Assembly (NCBI GenBank): GCA_016709725.1
Contig: JADJMG010000013.1
Coordinates: 62,001 to 126,000 of the forward strand
Reading direction: 5' to 3'
Length of the DNA: 64,000 bases
Origin: Bacteroidota bacterium
Lineage (GTDB): Bacteria; Bacteroidota; Bacteroidia; AKYH767-A; OLB10
In this document: in pieces, positions 46,956-55,021 of the stretch
Layout of the letters: every line of letters begins with the position of its first letter
Numbering within the stretch: position 1 is the stretch's first letter
Program-made: the position numbers and the translations under genes
Notes under the pieces: generated by a model
Told to the model about the DNA's origin: nothing
The model's input: the letters and a program-made list of their open reading frames with translations, nothing else
The model's database searches: none

Positions 46956-47303
46956 TCAATTAAACCATACAGCATACTTTTGTCGACGAAGTTCTAAAGC
47001 TAGGTTTTTCTCCATCACTAAAGCGTCTTCTTGAGTCATTGGATCAATATGCATGTATAAACTCGGACGCAAATATTTGCCGTATTTCTGAACGATGTTT
47101 GAACTCAGTTTATGTCCTTTTTTATTGACATATCCCGTTTTGTGCTGTTCAAACCTTTCCTTGGGATCTTTACTCGTCATCCCCACATAAAGACATTCTA
47201 AAACGCCGTTGAACTGTGGATTTGCCTCTCGAAATTTAGCATTTTCTGTAAATACTTTTTTCGATAATTCAATCACGTAAACACGATAAATCATTTTTGA
47301 CAT
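46956..47303 (-). CDS. Free-standing GIY-YIG-type nuclease domain protein
   Basis: A 115-residue protein. RVYVIEL takes the place of GIY, ECLYVGMTSKDPKERFEQHK of the YIG strand, with Arg at the usual catalytic position and EKNLALELRRQKYAV toward the end with the Glu of the metal site. So the key residues of the GIY-YIG fold are present, but the linker between the first two strands (KKVFTENAKFREANPQFNGV) is long. Cellular role is unknown. It is convergent with the MOSC gene (32 bases between stops) and flanked on its 5' side by repeats. Confidence 0.75.
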   Translation of the reverse strand: MSKMIYRVYVIELSKKVFTENAKFREANPQFNGVLECLYVGMTSKDPKERFEQHKTGYVNKKGHKLSSNIVQKYGKYLRPSLYMHIDPMTQEDALVMEKNLALELRRQKYAVWFN

Positions 47304-47304
47304 T

Positions 47305-47580
47305 GCGGTGTGAATAGGAGATCGGAGAATCGGAGATTGGGAGATCGGAAAATCGGAGATTGGAGAATCGGAGAATCGAGAGGGAGGGGACTCGGAGAAT
47401 CGGAGATATGGAGTATCGGAGTATCGGTGATCGGAATATCATAAACAAGTGTGTTTTGATTTAGTGATACCGATAGCTATCGAGACGCTTACCCACTCTT
47501 ACCCAATCTCCTACTCTCCCACTCTCCCACTCTCCTACTCTCCCACTCTCCTACTCTCCTACTCTCCTACTCTCCTACTC
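47305..47580. repeat. GGAGAATCGGAGAT purine repeat followed by CTCCCACTCTCCTA pyrimidine repeat
   Basis: GGAGATCGGAGAATCGGAGA and related words run from 47318 to about 47430, then CCGATAGCTATCG at 47470-47482, then CTCCCACTCTCCTACTCTCC tandem words to 47580. The left part is an inverted counterpart of 46246-46376. Confidence 0.8.
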
Positions 47581-48113
47581 TAAAACTCAACTACCCTACT
47601 AAATACTTGGCCATGTTTTTTCTTCAACGACTTACATTTCTTCAATGCTCCTTTAGTACCTGTTTTCTCCAATTTATAAAAATCGGAATAGTATTTTTTA
47701 CTGAGCATGGAATAGTAAATCTTCAATTTCTTTTTCGTGCTATTAAAGGTAGAAGGCATGTTAAAATATAATTCCAAACTGCCTTTTGGCTTGAGAGTCT
47801 TTGTAGCTCTGTATTGTTCAGGTAATAAAGGGTTGTTCGACTTACCCAAAAAGATGATGGCTTTGCATTCCTTTTCATTCAACTCTTCCCATTTATATCG
47901 GTTAATAAAGGGAGGTAATTCTGCTTCCTGCGTATGCAAAACCATGATACTATCATTCGAGGAATTATTAATAGATATGGAATAAACCGCTTGTCCATCG
48001 CTGTCGGAAGGATACACTTGCGAAATCAAAAAAAACTGAGCATTTGAATTGATAGGCAAAAAGAATATTCCGATGCTACACCCATAAAAACAAAGGCGAA
48101 TCCATTTTTTCAT
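47580..48113 (-). CDS. Secreted protein of unknown function
   Basis: A 177-residue protein with an N-terminal signal (KKWIRLCFYGCSIGIFFLPI, cleavage probably after NSNAQ). The mature part is beta-rich with a lysine-rich C-terminal region (KKCKSLKKKHGQVFSRVVEF). No motif recognised. Its stop lies in the CT repeat. It stands alone, about 100 bases after the rplS stop on the same strand. Confidence 0.65.
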   Translation of the reverse strand: MKKWIRLCFYGCSIGIFFLPINSNAQFFLISQVYPSDSDGQAVYSISINNSSNDSIMVLHTQEAELPPFINRYKWEELNEKECKAIIFLGKSNNPLLPEQYRATKTLKPKGSLELYFNMPSTFNSTKKKLKIYYSMLSKKYYSDFYKLEKTGTKGALKKCKSLKKKHGQVFSRVVEF

Positions 48114-48165
48114 TGATCGAAGTTACTAAAATATCACTTAAATTCCATGATGTGCAAAGATCATC

Positions 48166-48195
48166 CAAAAAAAAACCTCGTCGAAACGAGGTTTT
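48166..48195 (-). terminator. Rho-independent terminator of rplS
   Basis: On the minus strand AAAACCTCG and CGAGGTTTT pair around TTTCGA, followed by a T run (A run at 48166-48175 on the plus strand). It starts 19 bases after the rplS stop. Confidence 0.9.
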
Positions 48196-48213
48196 ATATA
48201 TTTTACATCAAGT

Positions 48214-48576
48214 TTAACCTTGTTTAGCACTTTGTTTGCGCTCCTTAATACGAGCACTCTTACCAACCATATCACGTAAGTAGAATATTCTTGCTCTACG
48301 TACTTTACCACGCTTATTTAAGTCGATACGGGTAATTTTTGGACTGTGAACAGGGAAAATACGCTCAACACCAACGTTTCCTGAAATTTTACGGATGGTA
48401 AAAGTTTCCGTTAAGCCTTGTCCACGACGTTGTAAAACAACACCTTGAAACTGCTGCTCACGCTCTTTGTTTCCCTCTTTAATTTTGTAGTAAACGGTAA
48501 TGGTGTCGCCTGACCTGAATTCTGGCCATGATTTAGCTTCAACTAATTGCTCCTGCGCTATTTTAAGTAAGTCCAT
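48214..48576 (-). CDS. rplS: 50S ribosomal protein L19
   Basis: A 120-residue ribosomal protein near the 30S-50S interface. FRSGDTITVYYKIKEGNKER and QFQGVVLQRRGQGLTETFTI, then RKISGNVGVERIFPVHSPKI are the L19 signature, and GKVRRARIFYLRDMVGKSAR follows as usual. An in-frame ATG at 48633 adds 19 residues not found in the family; the start at 48576 is preferred. Encoded alone, not with trmD or rimM. Confidence 0.96.
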   Translation of the reverse strand: MDLLKIAQEQLVEAKSWPEFRSGDTITVYYKIKEGNKEREQQFQGVVLQRRGQGLTETFTIRKISGNVGVERIFPVHSPKITRIDLNKRGKVRRARIFYLRDMVGKSARIKERKQSAKQG

Positions 48577-48797
48577 GATTTTAGATAATTTACCCTCAAA
48601 TTGGGGCTGCAATATTAGTGAAAATATCGACAAGAAAGTATTTAATCATTATTTTTTTTGATTGGATTAAACAAACCAAAAATAGAGGCATTTAAAATAT
48701 TGAATTTGAGCAATATATAACTGACGAAAATCTGATAAAAAATCTTTGTATAGAGATTGATTTAACTTATCCAAGACAATACTCACTTCCTAATCAG

Positions 48798-49997
48798 CTA
48801 TTTTTTATCGATGGAATTGAAGAATTCAATTAATTTTTTTCCAATCGAAAGGTTATCAAAATGGGATTGCGCAAAGTCTTTGGCGTGCTTGCCCAGTTCA
48901 ATTTGCTTAGATGGATTATCCAGCAGTGACAATACTTTTTCTGCAAACTCATCGGCCGTATTCGCTATCAAGAAGTCTCTTCCATCAACTCCATGAATCC
49001 CTTCGGCACCAATACCAGTCGTCACAATGGCTTTTCCCATAGCCATCCCTTCCACTATTTTCACTCGCATTCCGCTTCCACTAAACAAAGGAACAATCAT
49101 GATCCCTCCATGTCCAATGAAAGCTTTATTATCATCCACAAAATCATGTATTTCAACTTGACTTTGAGCATATGATTTTATTGTTGCAGGCATTTTTTTA
49201 CCTGCCAGTTTAAGTTTTGCTTCTGGCTTTTTGTCTTGAATGATGGGCCATACCTTCTTCAAAAACCATTCAATTCCCTCAATATTTGGCAACCAATCCA
49301 TCGCTCCAATATGAAAAACCATGAGTGGATCTGGATGTTCAAATACAGGATAATCTTGTGTATTTAAGCCAACGGGTGCAATGTGGATGGGTACATCCGC
49401 CCCCAATTTTATCAATAAATCTTTGTCTTCGATTGTCATTGCTGCAATACCATCCACCCTATTTAATGACCATTGCTCGTAATGTCGAAGTCTGTCAGCC
49501 AACAAATTCAAATACCATTTCCGCAACCATGTTTTTTCAGATAAGGCCAATCGCTGCCATATTAAATGTTCGATGTTATGAGTTCTTAGAATGACTTTTG
49601 CTTGAGAGTTCTTTCGAATCACTTCCATGTATGGGATCATGTATAAACTCTCCAAGATAATGGCATCGAATTTTTCCTTTTTCAGAATGCGAATAAGCGC
49701 TTCTTCAAAATCACGACGTATAAATCGAATAATATGATAAGATTCTCCAGTGAAAATATTGAAAAGCGCTGCGAAAGGATTTATTCGATTATCGAGATAC
49801 ACCCCTTCAATTTGAGTCATCTTTTTATACCCTTCGTCGAGGGTATTTAGATCCGTTAATTGCTTGATGGTATTAAAGGACAAAACTTTTAATTGAACAC
49901 CATTCTCAAACAACGACTTTTGCAGATGATACATGGCGATACTACCTCCATCAACAGGCGGAAACGGAACACGGATGCAAAGCTGTAGAATTTTCAA
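48798..49997 (-). CDS. Glycosyltransferase family 4 protein
   Basis: A 399-residue GT-B glycosyltransferase starting at a TTG (KILQLCIRVPFPPVDGGSIA), which overlaps the lptF stop by 4 bases. The acceptor domain has the GG loop, and the donor domain carries HIGAMDWLPNIEGIEWFLKK, then IVPLFSGSGMRVKIVEGMAM (the E-x7-E nucleotide-sugar motif) and GKAIVTTGIGAEGI. It would add a sugar to a cell-surface glycan; donor and acceptor are not readable. Translation with lptF suggests LPS or a related glycolipid (inference). Confidence 0.88.
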   Translation of the reverse strand: MKILQLCIRVPFPPVDGGSIAMYHLQKSLFENGVQLKVLSFNTIKQLTDLNTLDEGYKKMTQIEGVYLDNRINPFAALFNIFTGESYHIIRFIRRDFEEALIRILKKEKFDAIILESLYMIPYMEVIRKNSQAKVILRTHNIEHLIWQRLALSEKTWLRKWYLNLLADRLRHYEQWSLNRVDGIAAMTIEDKDLLIKLGADVPIHIAPVGLNTQDYPVFEHPDPLMVFHIGAMDWLPNIEGIEWFLKKVWPIIQDKKPEAKLKLAGKKMPATIKSYAQSQVEIHDFVDDNKAFIGHGGIMIVPLFSGSGMRVKIVEGMAMGKAIVTTGIGAEGIHGVDGRDFLIANTADEFAEKVLSLLDNPSKQIELGKHAKDFAQSHFDNLSIGKKLIEFFNSIDKK

Positions 49998-51424
49998 CTT
50001 AGTTTTGGATTATTCTTTGGTTTAAATATTTTTTTGAAAAAGCTTACATAAGCATCTCGGTCAAAAATAACTGAATCATGTGTGGCTTTGTAAATTAAAA
50101 ACAATCCTACCGGCAATAGAATCATGGATGATGTCCACATTCCTCTCCAAGCGGGCAACACCCCTTCTTTCGCAAACTTCTCACCAGTTATACTCAAAAT
50201 ATGATACAAGAGAAAGAAAATAATGGAGATCACCAAGGGCATTCCGAGACCACCTTTACGAATGATCGCTCCTAACGGTGCGCCTATGAGAAAAAGAATA
50301 AAGCAAGCTGCCGACAACGTCAGTTTACGATGCCATTCTACTTCGAAGCGTGCCAACTGACTGTATCTCGATTCCTTCTCATCCTTAATACCCATCACAA
50401 ATGATTGCATAGATCGAGCTTGATTTTTTGCATTCTCATACAGTTGATTCGTATTAGCATGTAAACTGGTATCCAACAAAGCAAACTTCGGACTTGTTTT
50501 CATCTTCGATTTAAACTCAGCCGAATCACGCAGGAATAAAAAGTTATGTGAAATATTGATTGAGATTAAGGAGTTACTCGACAACTCCTCCTTCTTTAAG
50601 CTATCCACTGCATGACCCAATTGCCCCAAATTCATCATTTGGTGTCCACCTTTGAACATATCTTCATTGGTACGATTGAGTTGAAACTGCGACAAGTCAA
50701 ATCGAATAACATATTGCTTAAAAGAATTCCGCATCAGTGGATGGGTGTCTACCCCATTTTTATTCTTACTTTTTTCCTCGTAGCTATTTCCTTCAAATAA
50801 AGAAAGAATCAAATATCGCTGGTCGGGCGAAGATTCCATCACTCCTCTTTTAGCAATAACCACTTTACGATTTCCAATTCCTGCGGTATGATCATAAATC
50901 ATCACATTCCGAATGGTTTTTCCATCGTCATCCTTCTGTCCTACTTTAATACTATAGCCTTCTATCCCATTATAAAAAACGCCTTCACGAATGGATAATG
51001 ATGGTTTTTGCTGACGAATATCGTAGAGCAATGAACCCATCTTCAAATTCGTATAAGGCAATACATTATTTGAAAAAAAGAAGGCTGTAGCGCTTATCAA
51101 AAACACGGCAAAAAACAAAGGCCGCATGATGCGTTGTAAGGAAACTCCGCTTGCTTTTGCAGCCGTAAGCTCAAAATGCTCTGCTAAATTTCCGAACGTC
51201 ATGATGGACGATACCAGGATGGCTAAAGGAAGTGCCAAAGGAACTAAGTTCGCGGAAGTGTAAAACAATAATTCGGCAATAACTAATCCGTCAATTCCCT
51301 TCCCTACCAAATCATCAATATACTTCCATAAAAACTGCATGAGCAAGACAAATAAAGAAATAAAAAAAGTGAGGAAGAACGGACTTATAAAAGACTTAAG
51401 AATAAGCGTATCTAATTTCTTCAC
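49994..51424 (-). CDS. LptF/LptG-family permease
   Basis: Membrane component of the LPS export ABC transporter LptBFG. The 476-residue protein has a first helix (FISPFFLTFFISLFVLLMQF) followed by LVIAELLFYTSANLVPLALP and PLAILVSSIMTFGNLAEHFE, a large periplasmic beta-jellyroll part (about residues 150-330) and three C-terminal helices (LTLSAACFILFLIGAPLGAI, VISIIFFLLYHILSITGEKF). An upstream TTG at 51448 lies inside the -7 box at 51446-51453, so the GTG at 51424 is preferred. It is first in an operon with the GT4 gene. Confidence 0.9.
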   Translation of the reverse strand: MKKLDTLILKSFISPFFLTFFISLFVLLMQFLWKYIDDLVGKGIDGLVIAELLFYTSANLVPLALPLAILVSSIMTFGNLAEHFELTAAKASGVSLQRIMRPLFFAVFLISATAFFFSNNVLPYTNLKMGSLLYDIRQQKPSLSIREGVFYNGIEGYSIKVGQKDDDGKTIRNVMIYDHTAGIGNRKVVIAKRGVMESSPDQRYLILSLFEGNSYEEKSKNKNGVDTHPLMRNSFKQYVIRFDLSQFQLNRTNEDMFKGGHQMMNLGQLGHAVDSLKKEELSSNSLISINISHNFLFLRDSAEFKSKMKTSPKFALLDTSLHANTNQLYENAKNQARSMQSFVMGIKDEKESRYSQLARFEVEWHRKLTLSAACFILFLIGAPLGAIIRKGGLGMPLVISIIFFLLYHILSITGEKFAKEGVLPAWRGMWTSSMILLPVGLFLIYKATHDSVIFDRDAYVSFFKKIFKPKNNPKLS

Positions 51425-51445
51425 TTTTTGTTTGGGCTTGGATTG

Positions 51446-51453
51446 CAAAAATA
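51446..51453 (-). promoter_or_regulatory. -7 promoter box of lptF
   Basis: Reads TATTTTTG on the minus strand. It lies three bases from the plus-strand -7 box of the divergent gene. Confidence 0.5.
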
Positions 51454-51456
51454 CCC

Positions 51457-51464
51457 TAAGTTTG
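51457..51464 (+). promoter_or_regulatory. -7 promoter box of the unknown gene at 51475
   Basis: Reads TAAGTTTG, ten bases before the ATG at 51475. Its -33 element would have to lie inside the start of the divergent lptF. Confidence 0.45.
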
Positions 51465-51474
51465 GCTAATAACG

Positions 51475-52104
51475 ATGGACAATCTGAAAGTAAAATTTGA
51501 AAAGGATGAGTTAGCCCTGCTCACCCAACCTGAGTTCTTCTTAACAAAGAAGCGATTAGGAGTTAAAATCAATGATTTGTTGACTCAATGTATTCCCATT
51601 ATTCAAGAAAAACTTAAGACAAATTCATCCCATCTTCCGCAAAACATCGTTAATTCTCAACCGAAAATAAGCAGAGGAGAGAACTATTTATCATTTCCTT
51701 GGCAAATTCTCGATTACCCACGCGACTTTGGCAAGGATGATATTTTCGCACTCAGAACACTTTGTTGGTTTGGAAATGGATTTAGTGTGAGTTTGCATTT
51801 ATCTGGTGCATATGCAAAAAAGTACATAGATGGATTAGCAGCCAATTTATCCATACTAGCAAAAAATAACTTTTACATCTGCATCCACAGTGAACCCTTC
51901 CAACATCACTTTGAAGAAGACAACATCATTAAATGCAGTGATTTCATCCAAGCTGGATCTTCGCTACATTGGCTTTTAGAAAACAATAAATTCATTAAAA
52001 TCGTCAAACTATTTTCCTTTGATGAAATTGATTCTCTTCCCGAGGATATTGGAATTGCAACTTCTGTATTGTTTGAAATATTAGCCACAAAAACAAAATC
52101 CTAG
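51475..52104 (+). CDS. Cytoplasmic protein of unknown function
   Basis: A 209-residue soluble protein without signal peptide or membrane segment. It starts MDNLKVKFEKDELALLTQPE and contains SFPWQILDYPRDFGKDDIFA and WFGNGFSVSLHLSGAYAKKY; the latter spacing of aromatic residues suggests an alpha/beta fold, but I cannot assign a family. It is divergent from lptF, 51 bases apart, and convergent with the START-like gene. Confidence 0.7.
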   Translation: MDNLKVKFEKDELALLTQPEFFLTKKRLGVKINDLLTQCIPIIQEKLKTNSSHLPQNIVNSQPKISRGENYLSFPWQILDYPRDFGKDDIFALRTLCWFGNGFSVSLHLSGAYAKKYIDGLAANLSILAKNNFYICIHSEPFQHHFEEDNIIKCSDFIQAGSSLHWLLENNKFIKIVKLFSFDEIDSLPEDIGIATSVLFEILATKTKS

Positions 52105-52117
52105 TACGAATTAATTC

Positions 52118-52354
52118 TGAATGCAGAATTCAGAATTCAGAATTCAGAATTCAACTATATAAAATTAGTTTTAAAATCTAATTCTTAATTCATAATTCTT
52201 AACTCCTAACTTGCCTGCAGCAAGCAGGTTCTTATCCAGATAGCTCTATCGGGACTTAATTCTGATCCCGTTAAAAGATCAGAACCCCATACATAATTAG
52301 TCTCCCGATAACTGATCAGAACCCAATTCTTAATTCTTAATTCTTAATTCTTAA
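52118..52354. repeat. AATTCAG / AATTCTTA tandem words
   Basis: This convergent gap contains GCAGAATTCAGAATTCAGAA at 52121-52150, AATTCTTAATTCATAATTCT near 52181, TTGCCTGCAGCAAGCAGG near 52211, a degenerate copy of the CCCGATAGCTATCGGG palindrome near 52236, and AATTCTTAATTCTTAATTCT at 52325-52348. No gene. Confidence 0.7.
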
Positions 52355-53356
52355 TTACAAACTGCCTAACAGCATTCTCAACTTTTGCACCTGCGATTCC
52401 CACAATCGAATATTGGTGTCTTTTTCACCCTTATTGGCAAAATCGGTGATTACTAAGGCAATATCCAAGGTGATATCGTCTTCTTTAATTTCAAACTGAA
52501 AATAAGTTCCGTCAGTATCTTCTTCCCACTCAAAACGCACTAAATGCAAATCACGAACTGCCACTAAGCGAGCATTTGAATGTCCGCCTTCCCAAACAAA
52601 AGTGAATAATTTATCTTTTACATATACTTCATCCGCAAACCATCCTGCTAATCCGCTGGAGTCGCTTAAGGATGTAAATAAAATTTTTGGAGATGATCTA
52701 AATTCAAATTCTAATGAATATTTTTCCTTTAAAGTATTTGTTGGCTCAGCTAACGCTGGAAGTGGAGCCGTATTTTTTGGCAATGGTTTAGGAAGCGTTC
52801 CTGCTTGAATTCGAGGACGCATTTTACTTAGGTCCATCGTCTCTTCTAATTCCTTCATCACTTTTGCTGCTTTTGCATGAAGGGGATCAATCGTCTCAGC
52901 AGGTTTTCCGTTTTTACCTAAAGCTTTTTTATCAACGATTTCTTTTTTTGATTTTGGTACTGGAGACTTCTCTGCAACTTTTGGCTTCTCTATGGGCGTT
53001 TCACCTGCTTTAACTTTTTCTGCTTTAACCGGAATAACTTTAGCAATTGGCTTTGGGGCCGATGGTTTAACCGCTACCTTTTTAATAGATGACTTCACTT
53101 CAACTTTCTTCACCGGTGCTTTTGCAACCGCTTTTGGCTTTGAAGCAACTACTTTTTTAGGGGCTGCAACCGTTTTCTTTACTGCAGATTTACTCTTAAC
53201 GGCAGTCTTTGCGGACGCTGCTTTCTTAACGACATTCTTAGAAGCGACTTTCTTTACCGGCTTTTTTGCAACCGGTTTTGCTGCTTTTTTGGGAGCAGCC
53301 TTTTTAATCACTTTCTTTGTCGCTACTGCTTTTTTCTTATTTTTTGCAGACGCCAT
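52355..53356 (-). CDS. START-like domain protein with a histone-H1-like basic tail
   Basis: A 333-residue protein in two parts. Residues 1 to about 145 are low-complexity and made almost entirely of Lys, Ala, Val, Pro and Ser (KKAAPKKAAKPVAKKPVKKV and similar), the composition of eukaryotic histone H1 tails and bacterial Hc1/Hc2 proteins, so nucleic-acid binding is likely. Residues 146-205 are a linker with a short helix. Residues 211-333 (KYSLEFEFRSSPKILFTSLS, FVWEGGHSNARLVAVRDLHL, WEEDTDGTYFQFEIKEDDIT) form a START-like/AHSA1-type domain that in other Bacteroidota stands alone at about 130 residues. I know of no function for the single domain. Confidence 0.82.
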   Translation of the reverse strand: MASAKNKKKAVATKKVIKKAAPKKAAKPVAKKPVKKVASKNVVKKAASAKTAVKSKSAVKKTVAAPKKVVASKPKAVAKAPVKKVEVKSSIKKVAVKPSAPKPIAKVIPVKAEKVKAGETPIEKPKVAEKSPVPKSKKEIVDKKALGKNGKPAETIDPLHAKAAKVMKELEETMDLSKMRPRIQAGTLPKPLPKNTAPLPALAEPTNTLKEKYSLEFEFRSSPKILFTSLSDSSGLAGWFADEVYVKDKLFTFVWEGGHSNARLVAVRDLHLVRFEWEEDTDGTYFQFEIKEDDITLDIALVITDFANKGEKDTNIRLWESQVQKLRMLLGSL

Positions 53357-53479
53357 ATTTCACCCTTATTAATTTCGTATTATGCTTGGGCGGAAATATA
53401 GTTAAAAATTAATATGAACTATACTCCTTTAGACTAAATCTATTGACTATGCTAAATTCAATTTTAAGACCAAAGTACA

Positions 53480-53995
53480 ATGCGTAAAATATTGATATAT
53501 AGTACGATTGCACTGATTTCGATTATTTCTGTTTTCTTAGCAAATTATGCATTAGTGTTTCATTTAACTGCAAAGATTGTCTCAAGCATTGCCATTTTGA
53601 TAAGTTTAGTCCATCTTTTACTAACTTTTATCCATCCCAAAGGGTGGCTTCAAAAAGAAAAGCATTTTTTAGAAATGTGGGTCGGACCGCTCCTCTTTTC
53701 TTTGCATAAAATTATTAGCCCAATTTCCATCATACTGCTACTATGGGCTCAGCCATTTTTGTTAAGATGGATGAATAGGGGTTCTAATAAGGTTCACGAA
53801 GAAGTATCCATTCTCAACAAATGGAAAAAATCATCATTAGAAGTCATGTTGATCGCTTTCACATTTTGGGGATTAGATATGGTTAGAGAATATACGGTAT
53901 GGCATGAATTTCAATTTCGAATGTTACCTACTGTTTTAGTATTAATTTTGTTTTTGAATTGGATAATTTTCAGAAAAAATAATTCAAGATCATAA
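53480..53995 (+). CDS. Membrane protein of unknown function
   Basis: A 171-residue protein with hydrophobic segments at about residues 4-22, 30-50, 65-85, 118-135 and 145-163. No motif recognised. It is divergent from the START-like gene and 183 bases upstream of a SanA/YdcF-type gene on the same strand, but shares no overlap with it. The A-rich end (FRKNNSRS) is short and basic. Confidence 0.65.
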   Translation: MRKILIYSTIALISIISVFLANYALVFHLTAKIVSSIAILISLVHLLLTFIHPKGWLQKEKHFLEMWVGPLLFSLHKIISPISIILLLWAQPFLLRWMNRGSNKVHEEVSILNKWKKSSLEVMLIAFTFWGLDMVREYTVWHEFQFRMLPTVLVLILFLNWIIFRKNNSRS

Positions 53996-54178
53996 TTTAG
54001 AAGTGGCTTGAATAATAAATCGAAATGTAATTCTATCAATAACTTTTCCACATTTTTCACTCTCCTTGTTGGTATCAATTTATAAATCTACAATAACCAC
54101 AGTAGAATTGAGTTAAATTTGTTCAAGCTTTTTTTCTTTAGATGGATGGATTCATCTCAAGAAAGGAAATAGGTTAGA

Positions 54179-54880
54179 ATGAAGAATACAGTAACCAACT
54201 ACTTTAACAGCATCCAACAATTTGTATTTCGCAATAAAAAAGCGATTCTAATTTCGGGTGCTATTGTTTTTTTACTGAGTTTGTCCGCATTATTTTATGC
54301 TAATTACCGAGTGAATACCGAAACCGATAAATACATCTACAAAAGCTTGAGTGAAGTTCCGGCGGTTCGGGTTGGATTGGTATTGGGTACTAGTCGCTAT
54401 ACATCATCAGGAAAGTCAAATCCATTTTTCTACAATCGCATTCAAGCTGCCAAGGCATTATTTTACTCGGGTAAAGTTCAATATTTATTATTGAGTGGAG
54501 ATAATCGCTACTTCAGTTATAACGAACCCCGAGAGATGCGCAAAGAACTTTTGAGAATGGGCATACCCGATAGTGTGATCGCGATGGATTTTGCAGGCTT
54601 CCGCACCCTCGACTCGGTAGTAAGAGGAAAGAAAGTTTTTAAATTAAATAGATTCATTATTATCTCCCAAGAATTTCATGGACGAAGAGCCGTTTATATT
54701 GCTCGTCATCATGACATAGATGCGATTGCATATGTGGCCACCGATCCACCTTCTGAATATACCTGGACCGTTGAATTGCGCGAATACTTTGCTCGCGTGG
54801 CGATGTTACTCGACCTTTATTTATTTGATACAAAACCTTATTTTTTGGGGGAGGAGAAACTGCCGGAGGGAGCATATTAA
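54179..54880 (+). CDS. SanA/YdcF-family (DUF218) envelope protein
   Basis: A 233-residue protein with one N-terminal membrane helix (AILISGAIVFLLSLSALFYA) and a DUF218 domain outside the membrane. VGLVLGTSRYTSSGKSNPFF opens the domain, then FYNRIQAAKALFYSGKVQYL, LLSGDNRYFSYNEPREMRKE, and RFIIISQEFHGRRAVYIARH with the conserved Gln and His. SanA in enteric bacteria helps exclude large antibiotics such as vancomycin; whether this one does is unknown. Its end abuts a CGAAATGCG repeat cluster. Confidence 0.87.
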   Translation: MKNTVTNYFNSIQQFVFRNKKAILISGAIVFLLSLSALFYANYRVNTETDKYIYKSLSEVPAVRVGLVLGTSRYTSSGKSNPFFYNRIQAAKALFYSGKVQYLLLSGDNRYFSYNEPREMRKELLRMGIPDSVIAMDFAGFRTLDSVVRGKKVFKLNRFIIISQEFHGRRAVYIARHHDIDAIAYVATDPPSEYTWTVELREYFARVAMLLDLYLFDTKPYFLGEEKLPEGAY

Positions 54881-54882
54881 TC

Positions 54883-55021
54883 GACACGAAATGCGAATTA
54901 ACACGAAATGCGAAATTTTTGTTAATTTATCCCGATTGCTATCGGGACTAATTAACACGAAACAAGATTTCGTATTCGACTTTCGCATTTCGTGTTAATT
55001 CGCATTTCGCGTTAATAGGTG
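54883..55021. repeat. CGAAATGCG repeat cluster in a convergent gap (cluster 3)
   Basis: CACGAAATGCGAATTAACAC and a second copy lead in; TCCCGATTGCTATCGGGA (one-mismatch palindrome, 54930-54947) lies in the middle; TTTCGCATTTCGTGTTAATT and CGCATTTCGCGTTAA run out in the opposite orientation. The arms are inverted copies. It fills the gap between the SanA-like gene and lolD. Confidence 0.85.

Noticed and set aside
52992..53372. Plus-strand frame of 126 residues opposite the START-like gene
   Set aside because: It is the mirror of the Lys/Ala-rich tail, which leaves the opposite strand free of stops and rich in Phe and Ala.
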